Source: Butyrivibrio fibrisolvens (GTDB lineage Bacteria > Bacillota > Clostridia > Lachnospirales > Lachnospiraceae). From it: a stretch of 64,000 bases of DNA. How positions within the stretch are numbered: position 1 is the first letter of the stretch; the number at the start of each line of letters is the position of its first letter. Position numbers and translations under genes: made by a program. The DNA lies in assembly GCF_037113525.1 (NCBI RefSeq), contig NZ_CP146963.1:1550001-1614000 (forward strand), written 5' to 3'. The notes under the pieces are model-generated. The model saw only the letters and a list, made by a program, of their open reading frames with translations, was not told the origin of the DNA and ran no database searches. Positions 36,655 through 44,206 of the stretch are shown in pieces.

Positions 36655-36723
36655 ATGTTAGTTTTATTCACATCAGGAGGGAATTGGTTAGAATGGTGGG
36701 AGGAATTATTTGGTAGAAAATAA
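36655..36723 (+). CDS. 22-aa tryptophan-rich peptide downstream of the two-component system
   Basis: The ATG at 36655 has a perfect GGAGG 8 nt upstream. The 22-residue product begins MLVLFTSGGNWLEWWE and ends ELFGRK. It has three Trp, a hydrophobic N-end and an amphipathic middle. An in-frame ATG at 36640 would add five residues but overlaps the ribosome site. There is no Cys, so it is not a thiolactone AgrD-like peptide. No transport gene is adjacent. It may be a signal peptide for the GHKL kinase, a leaderless bacteriocin or a small regulatory membrane peptide. The strong ribosome site is the main evidence; function is inferred. Confidence 0.55.
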   Translation: MLVLFTSGGNWLEWWEELFGRK

Positions 36724-36904
36724 ACTTAGTCTCAGAGAAACATAATCAATTGACAATGTTGTTAATAATAGGTATAGGAAATTAAGCTGTATAATGTAGA
36801 ACGGTACGGATGTATTGGAGAAACAGTTTATAAATGCAAATTATTTAGTTGCTTGGAAATTGTATTTAGGAATTGTGATTGATATTATTTTTTTCATAAT
36901 CATA

Positions 36905-36949
36905 TAAGTAAGTAGTGGTAATTATGACATAATTATCGCTACTTACTTA
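36905..36949. terminator. Bidirectional terminator between peptide gene and relaxase
   Basis: The inverted repeat TAAGTAAGTAG / CTACTTACTTA is extended by TAATTATG/CATAATTA with two mismatches. It ends both the rightward region and the leftward relaxase operon. Confidence 0.8.
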
Positions 36950-36982
36950 AGGATTTGTTAGTAATATTATCTGTTTTTTGGA

Positions 36983-38413
36983 CTATAAATATTTTGAACT
37001 CTTTATTTCTGATTGGGATTTGTTTTGTGATATATATTCAGAAATATTGATTGATTTTAGCTGTAATGCTGTAGTCTCATTTTTGAGGGATTTATAGTTC
37101 TTTTCAATATCAGTTTTTTGGGCTGTAAGATTATCATAATCTTTTTTTATTTCTGTAATATCAATAGAATCAGCATCAAGCCCGATTTTTCTAAGCATAC
37201 GTTCAGCTCCGTCAAAGAGAATGAGCTGTGTTTCATGCATGCGTAAGTACCGGTCTGGATCTTTGGATTTTTTGTATTTATTATGAAAGGATTTGTTGTC
37301 AATGTATTGTTCCGCATACAGAAGCAGCTCGGAGATTTTTTTTATCTCATGTTCAAGCTCGACAAGTTTTGTTTTGGCAGAATTAGCTTCGGCCCTTTTT
37401 TCTTCAATTTGCCTATGGAGTTCAGCAAGGTTATCTGCTGCAGCATAACTTGAAGCAGCAGTTTTTAGATTCTTTATGGATGCCCAATGCTGTAAACCAG
37501 GGCTGTTTTGAAATTTTTCTCCGCTAGTGTCAATTAGAGTTTTGCTTGCTCCGGTGCGAGTAAGAATATCCTTTTTTGGTACTTTGATTATGCGTTTTGT
37601 GATTGCTATATTGTTCTCGGTTTGCTTTTGCGCACTTTGCTCATTATCATGCCACTTCTCTGGATTTTCTATTCTATCCTTAATATCTTCTTTGGTATAA
37701 CCGGATCCAAAATTCTTGAAGCTTCCACGTATAGGACGTTCCTGTCCAGGTGCAAGGAACTTGATATATTTTGCATGAGGATCACCAAGTTTATCGCCAT
37801 AGACAGTGTACCCTTTTCCCTTTATTAACAACAGAAAATCATCATAAGATTTTGCAATTCTTATGCATTCGTCAATATCTTCTTTTAATCGTTTTTTCCA
37901 AGAGTTACCTTCAAGTTCTGCCTTCCATTCGGTGTATTTTTTTCCTCTTACGCCACTTGGAATAATGACTGAAAGATTGTGCTCTTTGCATAGTTCATCG
38001 CTTAGCTCTCGTATATGATGGTAACTTCGTTTGGTGTCATAATACTTTTTGTGCTCTATATTATCGGCGGCACAAAAGATGATATGGTTGTGAGGATGTC
38101 CCTTGTCAGTATGTGTAGCTACGATATAAGAGTACTTTCCTTCAAGAAGTTTGTCTGCAAGCTCTATTCCAATCAGATGAGCTTCTTCGTGAGATACTTC
38201 TCCTTTTGCAAAAGATTGGATTAGATGAAAAGCCAGATTTTTGTCGGTACGCTTTGTACGTGAAAGTGCAAAATCGAAGTCATGTTTTGCCGTCTCAATA
38301 CCACATCCAAATGTATCAACAAGAAGTTTCTCTTCCGTCTTTTCTGGGTTACAAATATAAGCTATAGCTTTTGTAACGGTACTTTTGATAGCATGGATTC
38401 GTGTGTATGCCAT
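36983..38413 (-). CDS. Relaxase, MobA/VirD2-type (MOBP)
   Basis: A 476-aa mobilisation nuclease that nicks oriT and leads the strand into a recipient. It starts MAYTRIHAIKSTVTKAIAYI with the early catalytic Tyr/His region of Firmicute relaxases. The metal-binding motif is THTDKGHPHNHIIFCA (HxDxxHPHNH). The C-terminal 150 residues are a coiled coil (LHRQIEEKRAEANSAKTKL). It overlaps the mobC gene by 52 bases. No type IV secretion genes are in the window, so the element is mobilisable rather than self-transmissible. Confidence 0.93.
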   Translation of the reverse strand: MAYTRIHAIKSTVTKAIAYICNPEKTEEKLLVDTFGCGIETAKHDFDFALSRTKRTDKNLAFHLIQSFAKGEVSHEEAHLIGIELADKLLEGKYSYIVATHTDKGHPHNHIIFCAADNIEHKKYYDTKRSYHHIRELSDELCKEHNLSVIIPSGVRGKKYTEWKAELEGNSWKKRLKEDIDECIRIAKSYDDFLLLIKGKGYTVYGDKLGDPHAKYIKFLAPGQERPIRGSFKNFGSGYTKEDIKDRIENPEKWHDNEQSAQKQTENNIAITKRIIKVPKKDILTRTGASKTLIDTSGEKFQNSPGLQHWASIKNLKTAASSYAAADNLAELHRQIEEKRAEANSAKTKLVELEHEIKKISELLLYAEQYIDNKSFHNKYKKSKDPDRYLRMHETQLILFDGAERMLRKIGLDADSIDITEIKKDYDNLTAQKTDIEKNYKSLKNETTALQLKSINISEYISQNKSQSEIKSSKYL

Positions 38414-38706
38414 ACTTTCTCCATCAACTCCTTTATTTCTTTTACATCTTCTTCATAAATGTTCCCTGTTTTGAAAATTCGTTCCCGGATCATATTTATA
38501 TTTTTCCCAATAATCGAGAGTTGCTTGTCATAATCCTGGAGGTAATTATAGTCGATGTCATAAACATATCCATAAATTATAAGATGACGTATATATTCAG
38601 AAATTGACCTCATGCCTGAAGCCTTGATTTTATTATCGAGGATATATTTTTCGTCATCGTTGAGATAGATTTGTATGGGATTCCTACGTTCTCTTTTTTG
38701 ATTCAA
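38362..38706 (-). CDS. Mobilisation protein MobC-like (relaxosome accessory)
   Basis: About 114 aa. The TTG at 38706 has AAAGGAG 9 nt upstream; the longer frame to 38787 adds an unlikely Cys-rich extension. It starts with basic KRERRNPIQIYLN, then LNDDEKYILDNKIKASGMRS and SISEYIRHLIIYGYV, a ribbon-helix-helix-like N-terminus, followed by a helical region. Such proteins bind oriT and help the relaxase. Its end overlaps the relaxase start, so they are co-translated. Confidence 0.85.
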   Translation of the reverse strand: MNQKRERRNPIQIYLNDDEKYILDNKIKASGMRSISEYIRHLIIYGYVYDIDYNYLQDYDKQLSIIGKNINMIRERIFKTGNIYEEDVKEIKELMEKVWHTHESMLSKVPLQKL

Positions 38707-38799
38707 ATGTAAATACTCCTTTCCTTTTTGCCAGACTAAGTGCTTATGATTTCTGACAAAACTGCATATTGCGCAAATATAAACCATAGCATTTAGTCA

Positions 38800-39070
38800 A
38801 TGATGGGGGTCAGGGGGCATAACCCCTTGCAAGCTCATTTACTGTCATTTTGTCGATAGGAAAAAGGGCAGTAAATGTGAATGTGTCATGACACATTCAG
38901 TGCTTGGTATTCTTCTTGCAAATCGCTTGCGATTTGCGGGTTCAGACTGCCATAGGGCAGGCGGCTATGAACCCATAACGCCGTATCCGGCGATTGTCCT
39001 TATGCGTTTGTACTGTGGAAATCAGATATAAAAAGAAAAAACTGCCACAGTACAGGCGCAAGGGTGCACC
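38800..39070. other. oriT-like region with many palindromes
   Basis: About 270 bases upstream of mobC without a gene. It holds GGGGCATAACCCC (38814-38826), CATTTACTG/CAGTAAATG (38836-38877), two perfect 20-bp palindromes at 38879-38898 (GAATGTGTCATGACACATTC) and 38918-38937 (GCAAATCGCTTGCGATTTGC), and GTACTGTGG/CCACAGTAC (39010-39053). Such density next to mobC-mobA is typical for a transfer origin; the nick site cannot be fixed from sequence alone. Confidence 0.6.
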
Positions 39071-39142
39071 GGTAATTAGTAGCAGTTTAGGTGTCTTATG
39101 AAATTGGAACTGAGGTCATGTTAGCAGAAGAAGTTGAACAGG

Positions 39143-39997
39143 TCAATCGCTTTCCGGAATATTCTTCAGATAATTTCCGACCTCAAGGGCATTTTGTACT
39201 ACATCATCAAAGGAAAGGTGGGCGGCATATGTCTCATCGTTCACATAATTGTGCCAGTCCGATGCAAGGGATTCCTCATTTCTGATCTCTTCGCAGATGG
39301 TTTCGTATTTGCCTATAAGCTCAATGGAATTTCTCTTCTTGGCGGTATGTTCAACGGCTATTTTGAAGTGATCCGGATTGATATCGTCCTTGTAAAGATG
39401 GAAGAGTACATACAGATCATAATAATCCCTCGACCTTGTATTTCCGATTCCTCGGCGGATAACTGTTTCATACTTTTCTGCAAGGATTGTCTCCAAGGTA
39501 TAGGCGTATACTTCGATGTCTTTTTCATCGAACATCGTATGGAAGGAATATTCGATTGCTGCAGGAGTAATCTCATCGCCGGTAGTGATGTCCATCTTCA
39601 TTTTGTTCTTAATCTTGCCATATTCAGCAGAGAAGTGGATACGAAAGTTGTTGTAATCATCATCTTCACGGATTGGTTCGATTTTCTCAAATTGGAATAA
39701 GATACCGTCACCTGCATTAATAGTGAAAATCTCTTTTACAATACGTTTGATGTTTGCCTCGTCCATGTCGATTCCTCGGATGGTGGTATCCATGTCCATG
39801 GTGGTTCTTTCAGATATGCCGATCATGGAAGATATGAGAAGACCGCCTTTTAGAACAAAGTTCTTCTTGTAAGGCGATAATGATAATCGTTCCAATATGC
39901 GCTCGAACATAAAAATCTGTAATACTTCCTGTGCGTGAAGATTTTTCTGCTTGGCAATATTACGGATTGCTCCCTTAAGTTGTTCTGGTGTTTTCAT
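39143..39997 (-). CDS. abiEii: AbiEii-family nucleotidyltransferase toxin
   Basis: A 284-aa type IV toxin-antitoxin toxin. The motif FVLKGGLLISSMIG with ERTTMDMDTTIRG matches the KGG-...-RxTxDiDl pattern of AbiEii-like nucleotidyltransferases (MenA-like). The second region has AEKYETVIRRGIGNTRSRDYY with DLYVLF. It starts 15 bases after the antitoxin gene stop. These systems are described as abortive-infection modules: the toxin transfers nucleotides, in MenA to tRNA. Here it is cargo of the mobilisable element and may help maintain it. Confidence 0.92.
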   Translation of the reverse strand: MKTPEQLKGAIRNIAKQKNLHAQEVLQIFMFERILERLSLSPYKKNFVLKGGLLISSMIGISERTTMDMDTTIRGIDMDEANIKRIVKEIFTINAGDGILFQFEKIEPIREDDDYNNFRIHFSAEYGKIKNKMKMDITTGDEITPAAIEYSFHTMFDEKDIEVYAYTLETILAEKYETVIRRGIGNTRSRDYYDLYVLFHLYKDDINPDHFKIAVEHTAKKRNSIELIGKYETICEEIRNEESLASDWHNYVNDETYAAHLSFDDVVQNALEVGNYLKNIPESD

Positions 39998-40012
39998 GGG
40001 GAAACTCCTTTA

Positions 40013-40630
40013 TCAGTTCGTCATTATATCCATATAGTCCCGCACTTTGCGTTCGATATGGAAAATTTTGGCATATTTAATAAGTTGTGTTTTATCTGTA
40101 TTCCGGTCAGTGAAGTATTCCTTCAGAGCCTGAAGATAAAGCTGTTTATCGATTTTGTCCTTTTTCTTTAGCAGATCGATTATGCACCTTTCCTTATCAT
40201 ATAGGCGGACTACATTTCCATCTGGTGACAAGGTTTCAGTAATGCCGACATTCCATTTATCGGCATTAACGTAATGCAACCTGATATTTTGATTATCTTT
40301 TTTTATGCGGGTTGCATTGAATCCCTGCGGCACGGAGATGTCCCATACATGAGGGATACGGTCTGACATGTTCCAAAGATAGAGTGCGGTTCCATAGGAG
40401 TAAATAACTCTTGGATTGTTTGCCTGTATTATCTGGAGAACGTCAGGAAATTCGTCTGCATAATAGTATATTCCTCGGCTTTCTTTTAAGAGTATGCCTT
40501 CTTCTACAAAAGTGGGTATCAAGACACGGCTGATGCCTGCATTTTCTATCTGGGCGGTGGTAATTAGTCCGCCGCCTTTTTTCGCCAATTCTTTTAGTAT
40601 TTCTATTCGTTGTTCTCTTAGTCTGGGCAT
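40013..40630 (-). CDS. abiEi: AbiEi-family antitoxin
   Basis: A 205-aa antitoxin with GGAGGTGATG before its ATG. The N-terminal winged helix (ELAKKGGGLITTAQIENAGI and LIPTFVEEGILLKESRGIYY) binds the promoter, and the C-terminal domain begins YYADEFPDVLQ. In AbiE systems the antitoxin represses its own operon without direct protein contact to the toxin (type IV). The order antitoxin then toxin is standard. Confidence 0.92.
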   Translation of the reverse strand: MPRLREQRIEILKELAKKGGGLITTAQIENAGISRVLIPTFVEEGILLKESRGIYYYADEFPDVLQIIQANNPRVIYSYGTALYLWNMSDRIPHVWDISVPQGFNATRIKKDNQNIRLHYVNADKWNVGITETLSPDGNVVRLYDKERCIIDLLKKKDKIDKQLYLQALKEYFTDRNTDKTQLIKYAKIFHIERKVRDYMDIMTN

Positions 40631-40801
40631 GTTGCATCACCTCCATTAAACAAACGCACTTTAATAATACAATAATAAAGTCGATATGTAAAGAGAAAGA
40701 TTTTTAAATATTTTTTTGTTTTTTATACCCACATTTCACTATCTATTTTAATTCTATGTAATGAAGGACGGAATCAGGAGCCAAAAGTAGAAAGGATAAC
40801 T

Positions 40802-41239
40802 ATGAGTGGCTATGAATTCGATCCAAAGGATAAAAAAGGGAGTTTCAGGGACAGATTTGACAGGTATTGCAAAAGGACAATCTATAATGTGGCACATAAT
40901 TTAGTTTATAAGCAAACACAGTATCTCATTTTTCAGTATGGTGCAGATGATGTGGATCCAAACTGGCTAACGAGAGATGACAATCATGGGGATCTGTATG
41001 CTGTCAAATTATCCGTTAGGGGAAAGGATGTCCTGATTCAGAATGAAGAATTGGCAAAAATGCTGATGAAACTTCAGGATAGAAAGCGTGAGATTCTGCT
41101 GATGAGCTTTATGTTGGATATGACACTTGACGAGATTTCCAGTGAACTGGGGATTGAATATGAAACAGCGAAATCCACGAAGTCTAAGGCTATCAGGGAA
41201 TTGAGGAAAGGGGTAAAAAAGAAAAGTGAAGAGACGTAA
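40802..41239 (+). CDS. Sigma-70-like factor of a conjugative element
   Basis: A 145-aa protein with AAAGGATAAC before the ATG. The C-terminal half has LQDRKREILLMSFMLDMTLD and EISSELGIEYETAKSTKSKA, a sigma region 4-type helix-turn-helix. The N-terminal half has FRDRFDRYCKRTIYNVAHNL. Such proteins precede the HTH_16 protein in Tn916/Tn1549-like elements and probably regulate transfer or excision. The next gene starts 14 bases before its stop. Confidence 0.85.
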   Translation: MSGYEFDPKDKKGSFRDRFDRYCKRTIYNVAHNLVYKQTQYLIFQYGADDVDPNWLTRDDNHGDLYAVKLSVRGKDVLIQNEELAKMLMKLQDRKREILLMSFMLDMTLDEISSELGIEYETAKSTKSKAIRELRKGVKKKSEET

Positions 41240-41477
41240 ATATGCTCCGCCGGAGGAGCTTCTTGCAGAGGCGGCAATGAACGGAGATGTCGGAGCATTA
41301 TTTGAATTGAAAGAGCACTATAAAAAGCTTATGTGTTATGCGCTTAATAGAGAGATAAGAATGTCATCAGAGCTATATGGATTTGAAGAGGAATTGTACG
41401 GTTTTGATGACCTGCTTGGAGATATGGGGATCATATTCGACAATGCAGTAATGGATTTTGAGAAAATAGAGGATTAA
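41226..41477 (+). CDS. Tn916-type helix-turn-helix protein (HTH_16 family)
   Basis: An 83-aa protein with a GTG start overlapping the end of the sigma-like gene. It begins KRRKYAPPEELLAEAAMNGD, the typical HTH_16 N-terminus, then ALFELKEHYKKLMCYALNRE. The C-terminal end FDDLLGDMGIIFDNAVMDFE is usual too. A regulator of the mobile element, in the same order as in Tn1549-like elements. Confidence 0.85.
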   Translation: MKRRKYAPPEELLAEAAMNGDVGALFELKEHYKKLMCYALNREIRMSSELYGFEEELYGFDDLLGDMGIIFDNAVMDFEKIED

Positions 41478-42033
41478 TCATTATTAACGATAACTCCTGA
41501 TTCCTATCGCCTTCATTATTAACATTTGTCATTCTCATAAGGCATATAAGCCGGAAAGCGGTGTAGCAGCTGCAGGTGTCGTTTATATGCCTTTCGGGCT
41601 GACAAGCCCGGCGTAGGAATTGCCGTTGTTTGCGGCGGGGAAGTACTTTGAAAATTGAATATCGTTTTACTTTGCAGAACAACCGGAGCGTTAAGCCGAA
41701 CAGTAAGTACGCCAAGATGTGACTCTATATTAATTAGGAAGAAAAGCGAATTACCTATATGAGTTGCGGAGCGTCGTATATGTTACTGAAAATGGGATTG
41801 GGGATCCTATGGCGATGATGCGTTCCTTAGTTAAAGTTACTTCCCAAAAGATAGGGGCTGAAGAAGCTGGTGGAATTCCAATGTGATCATACCCAGGATC
41901 ACTGCAAAGTATTTTTATGAAAAAGGTTTGTCAGTCAATAAAAGCGCATTTGCGAAAAATATCCATGAAAGTATAGGGGGAAAGTGCGCCTTTATTGGCT
42001 GATTAGCCATGCAACACTATAGCGAGAGGAGCG
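41478..42033 (+). other. 555-base spacer inside the mobile element
   Basis: No gene can be supported. Short frames exist without start sites, such as a GTG frame near 41882 reading ITAKYFYEKGLSVNKSAFAK. There are inverted repeats (GGCATATAAG..CTTATATGCC-like near 41541-41592, AAGCCC/GGGCTT-like near 41598). The region may hold structured RNA or a decayed gene; nothing known is recognised. Confidence 0.4.
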
Positions 42034-42039
42034 ATGCCT

Positions 42040-42318
42040 ATGGCCAAAGAGAAAGATGATGATAATCTTGTCAAATGTATCTTTAATGATGTGGTATTTT
42101 ATGTGCCTAGCGACGTCTTTTCGATGGTTCTTCTCCGGGCGCAAAGATATTCAACCAAAAAATATGTTCGTTATAAGGAGGGCGCAGAATTGTACAGCAT
42201 GAGCGAGCGGAAATTTACGGAGCTTGCAAATAATGCTGATGCTGTCATGCATGTGGATAAGATAGCACTTGTTGATCTTGAGCAGATTGAAAAGTATATC
42301 AGGCTCAATAATTCATGA
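42040..42318 (+). CDS. Excisionase-like protein (DUF6462-type)
   Basis: About 92 aa; the ATG at 42040 has AGAGGA 9 nt upstream, an alternative ATG is at 42034. The segment RYKEGAELYSMSERKFTELA carries the helix-turn-helix of MerR/excisionase-like proteins, and MHVDKIALVDLEQIEKYIR is the wing and end. The position before the integrase gene fits a directionality factor. The next promoter starts 18 bases after its stop. Confidence 0.75.
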   Translation: MAKEKDDDNLVKCIFNDVVFYVPSDVFSMVLLRAQRYSTKKYVRYKEGAELYSMSERKFTELANNADAVMHVDKIALVDLEQIEKYIRLNNS

Positions 42319-42335
42319 GATCCAGTTAAGAGATT

Positions 42336-42381
42336 TTGCAGGACAAAAACACTTGACATATTGCAGGACAAAAAGTATAAT
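42336..42381 (+). promoter_or_regulatory. Consensus promoter with two operator-like direct repeats
   Basis: TTGACA (42353-42358) and TATAAT (42376-42381) with a 17-base spacer form a full consensus promoter. The 14-base TTGCAGGACAAAAA is present twice, 42336-42349 and 42361-42374; the second copy fills the spacer. A ribbon-helix-helix gene starts right after, a clear sign of autoregulation. Confidence 0.8.
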
Positions 42382-42409
42382 GAGGCTTGGTTGAAGGAGG
42401 TGCGCTGAT

Positions 42410-42583
42410 TTGGCTAAGATGGGAAGACCAAAGACTGAAAACCCGAAGTCAAGCAAGATATCCATCCGCTTTACTGATGAGGAATTCGAGCAGTTGAAAA
42501 AGCGTGCAGACCAAAACAACCAGACCATAACAGAAACCATACGCGAAGGTGTCAGACAATTGTTTGAAACTAAGCAACAGTAA
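42410..42583 (+). CDS. Ribbon-helix-helix DNA-binding protein, 57 aa
   Basis: The TTG at 42410 has AAGGAGG 9 nt upstream. The product starts MAKMGRPKTENPKSSKISIR; the ribbon strand ISIRFTDEEFEQLKKRA is followed by helices with QTITETIREGVRQLFETKQ, the CopG/Arc fold. It probably binds the TTGCAGGACAAAAA repeats in its own promoter and also limits the integrase gene that starts 40 bases later. Too short for many gene lists, but well supported. Confidence 0.85.
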   Translation: MAKMGRPKTENPKSSKISIRFTDEEFEQLKKRADQNNQTITETIREGVRQLFETKQQ

Positions 42584-42623
42584 TTTTGCAAAGTCTCTTT
42601 CCTGAATGGAAAGGAGATGGATT

Positions 42624-43856
42624 ATGGCAAAAGTACGTAAAGACACTAAGGGCAGGGTATTACACAAGGGCGAGGACTACAAGAAAGATAAGAAGCTTTA
42701 CCGATATTCCTACACAGATCCTTTAGGTAAGAGGCGATGTATTTACTCCAAGGACTTAGAGGAGCTTAGGAGAAAGGAAAAGCAGCTTCAGAGGGACCAG
42801 CTTGACGGACTTGATATTTATGTCCAGGGCAATGCGGATGTAAACTATGCGTTTGACCGCTATATTGCAACTAAGACTGAGCTACGTAGTTCGACTAAGA
42901 CCAACTATTTGTATACCTATGACCGTTACGTGAGAGATGGATTCGGTAAGAAGAAGCTTTCAGATGTCAGATATTCTGATGTGGTGCTGTTTTACAACGC
43001 TTTGCTTGGCAAGGGATTATCTGTTAGTACGGTGGATTCTGTCCACACAGTATTGCGACCTACATTCCAGCTTGCAGTCAGGGATAATGTCATCCGTAAC
43101 AATCCTGCGGATGGGGCTATGGCTGAAGTGAAGAAGAAATGGGACGGGAGCACAGGTGTAAGACATGCACTCACGATAGAGGAAGAACAGGCATTTCTTG
43201 GAAGCCTTGATCTTGAGAAGAATCTTAGGTGGAAACCGCTGTTTACTGTGATGTTCGGTACTGGCTGTCGAATAAGCGAGATTATCGGTCTGCGTTGGGA
43301 TGATGTTGATTTTGAGAATGGGATAATTACGATAGACCATGATGTGACATACTATCCCAGATCTGACAAGAGCTATAAATGCGAATACGAGCTTGCGCTT
43401 CCTAAGACTGAGGCAGGAATCAGAACGATTCCGATGCTCAAGAAAGTCAAGGCAGCACTTGAAATGGAGAAGCGCAATCAGAAGGAGTATGGTTATCATT
43501 GCTTGGTAGAACTTGGCGGAATGAAAAACTTCATCTTCTGTAATCGTTTTGGTGGGCTGCAGAATCCGGCTGGCGTGAATAAGGTTATCAAGCGCATAGT
43601 ATCGGATCATAACGCACAGGAAATAGTGGATGCAAAAAGAGAGGGCAGGGAGCCGGTCATCATACCGGATTTTAGCTGCCACATCACAAGGCATACTTTT
43701 TGTACAAGACTTTGTGAAAATGAAACCAATGCCAAGGTGATTCAGTCCGTTATGGGACACAAGGATGTCCAGACAACATTGGGCATATACGCCGAGGTAT
43801 CGGAAAAGAAAAAGAAGGATATATTTGATCAGTTAAATGATCAGGATGTCATTTAG
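42624..43856 (+). CDS. int: Tn916/Tn1549-type tyrosine integrase
   Basis: About 410 aa; the ATG at 42624 has AAGGAG before it, the ATG at 42606 overlaps that site. The N-terminal arm-binding domain has YKKDKKLYRYSYTDPLGKRR. The core-binding part is residues 80-170. Catalytic residues: Arg in GTGCRISEIIGLRW, Lys in the beta hairpin near KCEYELALPKTEAG, HITRHTFCTRLCEN with His-x-x-Arg, and GHKDVQTTLGIYAEV with His and Tyr. Length and layout match Int of Tn916/Tn1549. It lies at the right end of the element and catalyses integration and excision. Confidence 0.95.
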   Translation: MAKVRKDTKGRVLHKGEDYKKDKKLYRYSYTDPLGKRRCIYSKDLEELRRKEKQLQRDQLDGLDIYVQGNADVNYAFDRYIATKTELRSSTKTNYLYTYDRYVRDGFGKKKLSDVRYSDVVLFYNALLGKGLSVSTVDSVHTVLRPTFQLAVRDNVIRNNPADGAMAEVKKKWDGSTGVRHALTIEEEQAFLGSLDLEKNLRWKPLFTVMFGTGCRISEIIGLRWDDVDFENGIITIDHDVTYYPRSDKSYKCEYELALPKTEAGIRTIPMLKKVKAALEMEKRNQKEYGYHCLVELGGMKNFIFCNRFGGLQNPAGVNKVIKRIVSDHNAQEIVDAKREGREPVIIPDFSCHITRHTFCTRLCENETNAKVIQSVMGHKDVQTTLGIYAEVSEKKKKDIFDQLNDQDVI

Positions 43857-43936
43857 GAAGAGTCCTTTGATGGACTCCCAAGTACCACAAATACTTGCCT
43901 AGTGCCACATCTGTACCATATTTTTTCCAATGAATG

Positions 43937-44013
43937 GTGCATGATAGTGCATGATAACGGCAAATGAGCTGACGGATAGCTGTGGGAAGCGTGCATGACA
44001 GTGCATGATAACG
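43937..44013. repeat. Direct repeats beside the integrase (candidate arm or att region)
   Basis: GTGCATGATAGTGCATGATA (43937-) recurs as GTGCATGACAGTGCATGATA (43991-), each followed by ACG; each itself contains a doubled GTGCATGA. The position 80 bases after the integrase stop suggests integrase arm-binding sites and the right end of the element. No matching left end was found. Confidence 0.6.
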
Positions 44014-44035
44014 ACATAGTGGTGAGCAGTCGTCC

Positions 44036-44178
44036 CGACATAGAAGTTCATCCATGAACTTCTAAACATGTCGTAACTACGTCCTGTAGTTCCCGACATA
44101 GAAATACATCCCTGTATTTCTAAACATGTCGTAACTACGTCCTGTAATTTCCGACGCTGAAATCGCTATAATTTCGTC
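44036..44178. repeat. Tandem palindromic repeats with compensatory stem changes
   Basis: Unit 1 (44036-44073): CGACAT, AGAAGTTCAT, CC, ATGAACTTCT, AAAC, ATGTCG. Unit 2 (44094-44131): CGACAT, AGAAATACA, TCCC, TGTATTTCT, AAAC, ATGTCG. Outer stem and AAAC are identical, while the inner stem differs but still pairs. A linker with GTAACTACGTCCTGTA follows each. A degenerate third unit lies at 44152-44178. The covariation shows that the fold is under selection or that this is a REP-like element family. Confidence 0.75.
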
Positions 44179-44206
44179 GCTCCTTGTCATTCCTTGTCAC
44201 GCTTCG

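Noticed and set aside
36724..36904. 30-aa hydrophobic frame starting TTG near 36815
   Set aside because: Weak start, no good ribosome site, and AT-rich DNA makes such frames common by chance.
41478..42033. Small genes or a known structured RNA in the mobile-element spacer
   Set aside because: Short frames lack start signals, and the inverted repeats do not match a known RNA. Kept only as an undefined spacer.
44036..44178. CRISPR array
   Set aside because: Only two to three units, without equal-length unique spacers, and the units are palindromic hairpins. No cas genes.
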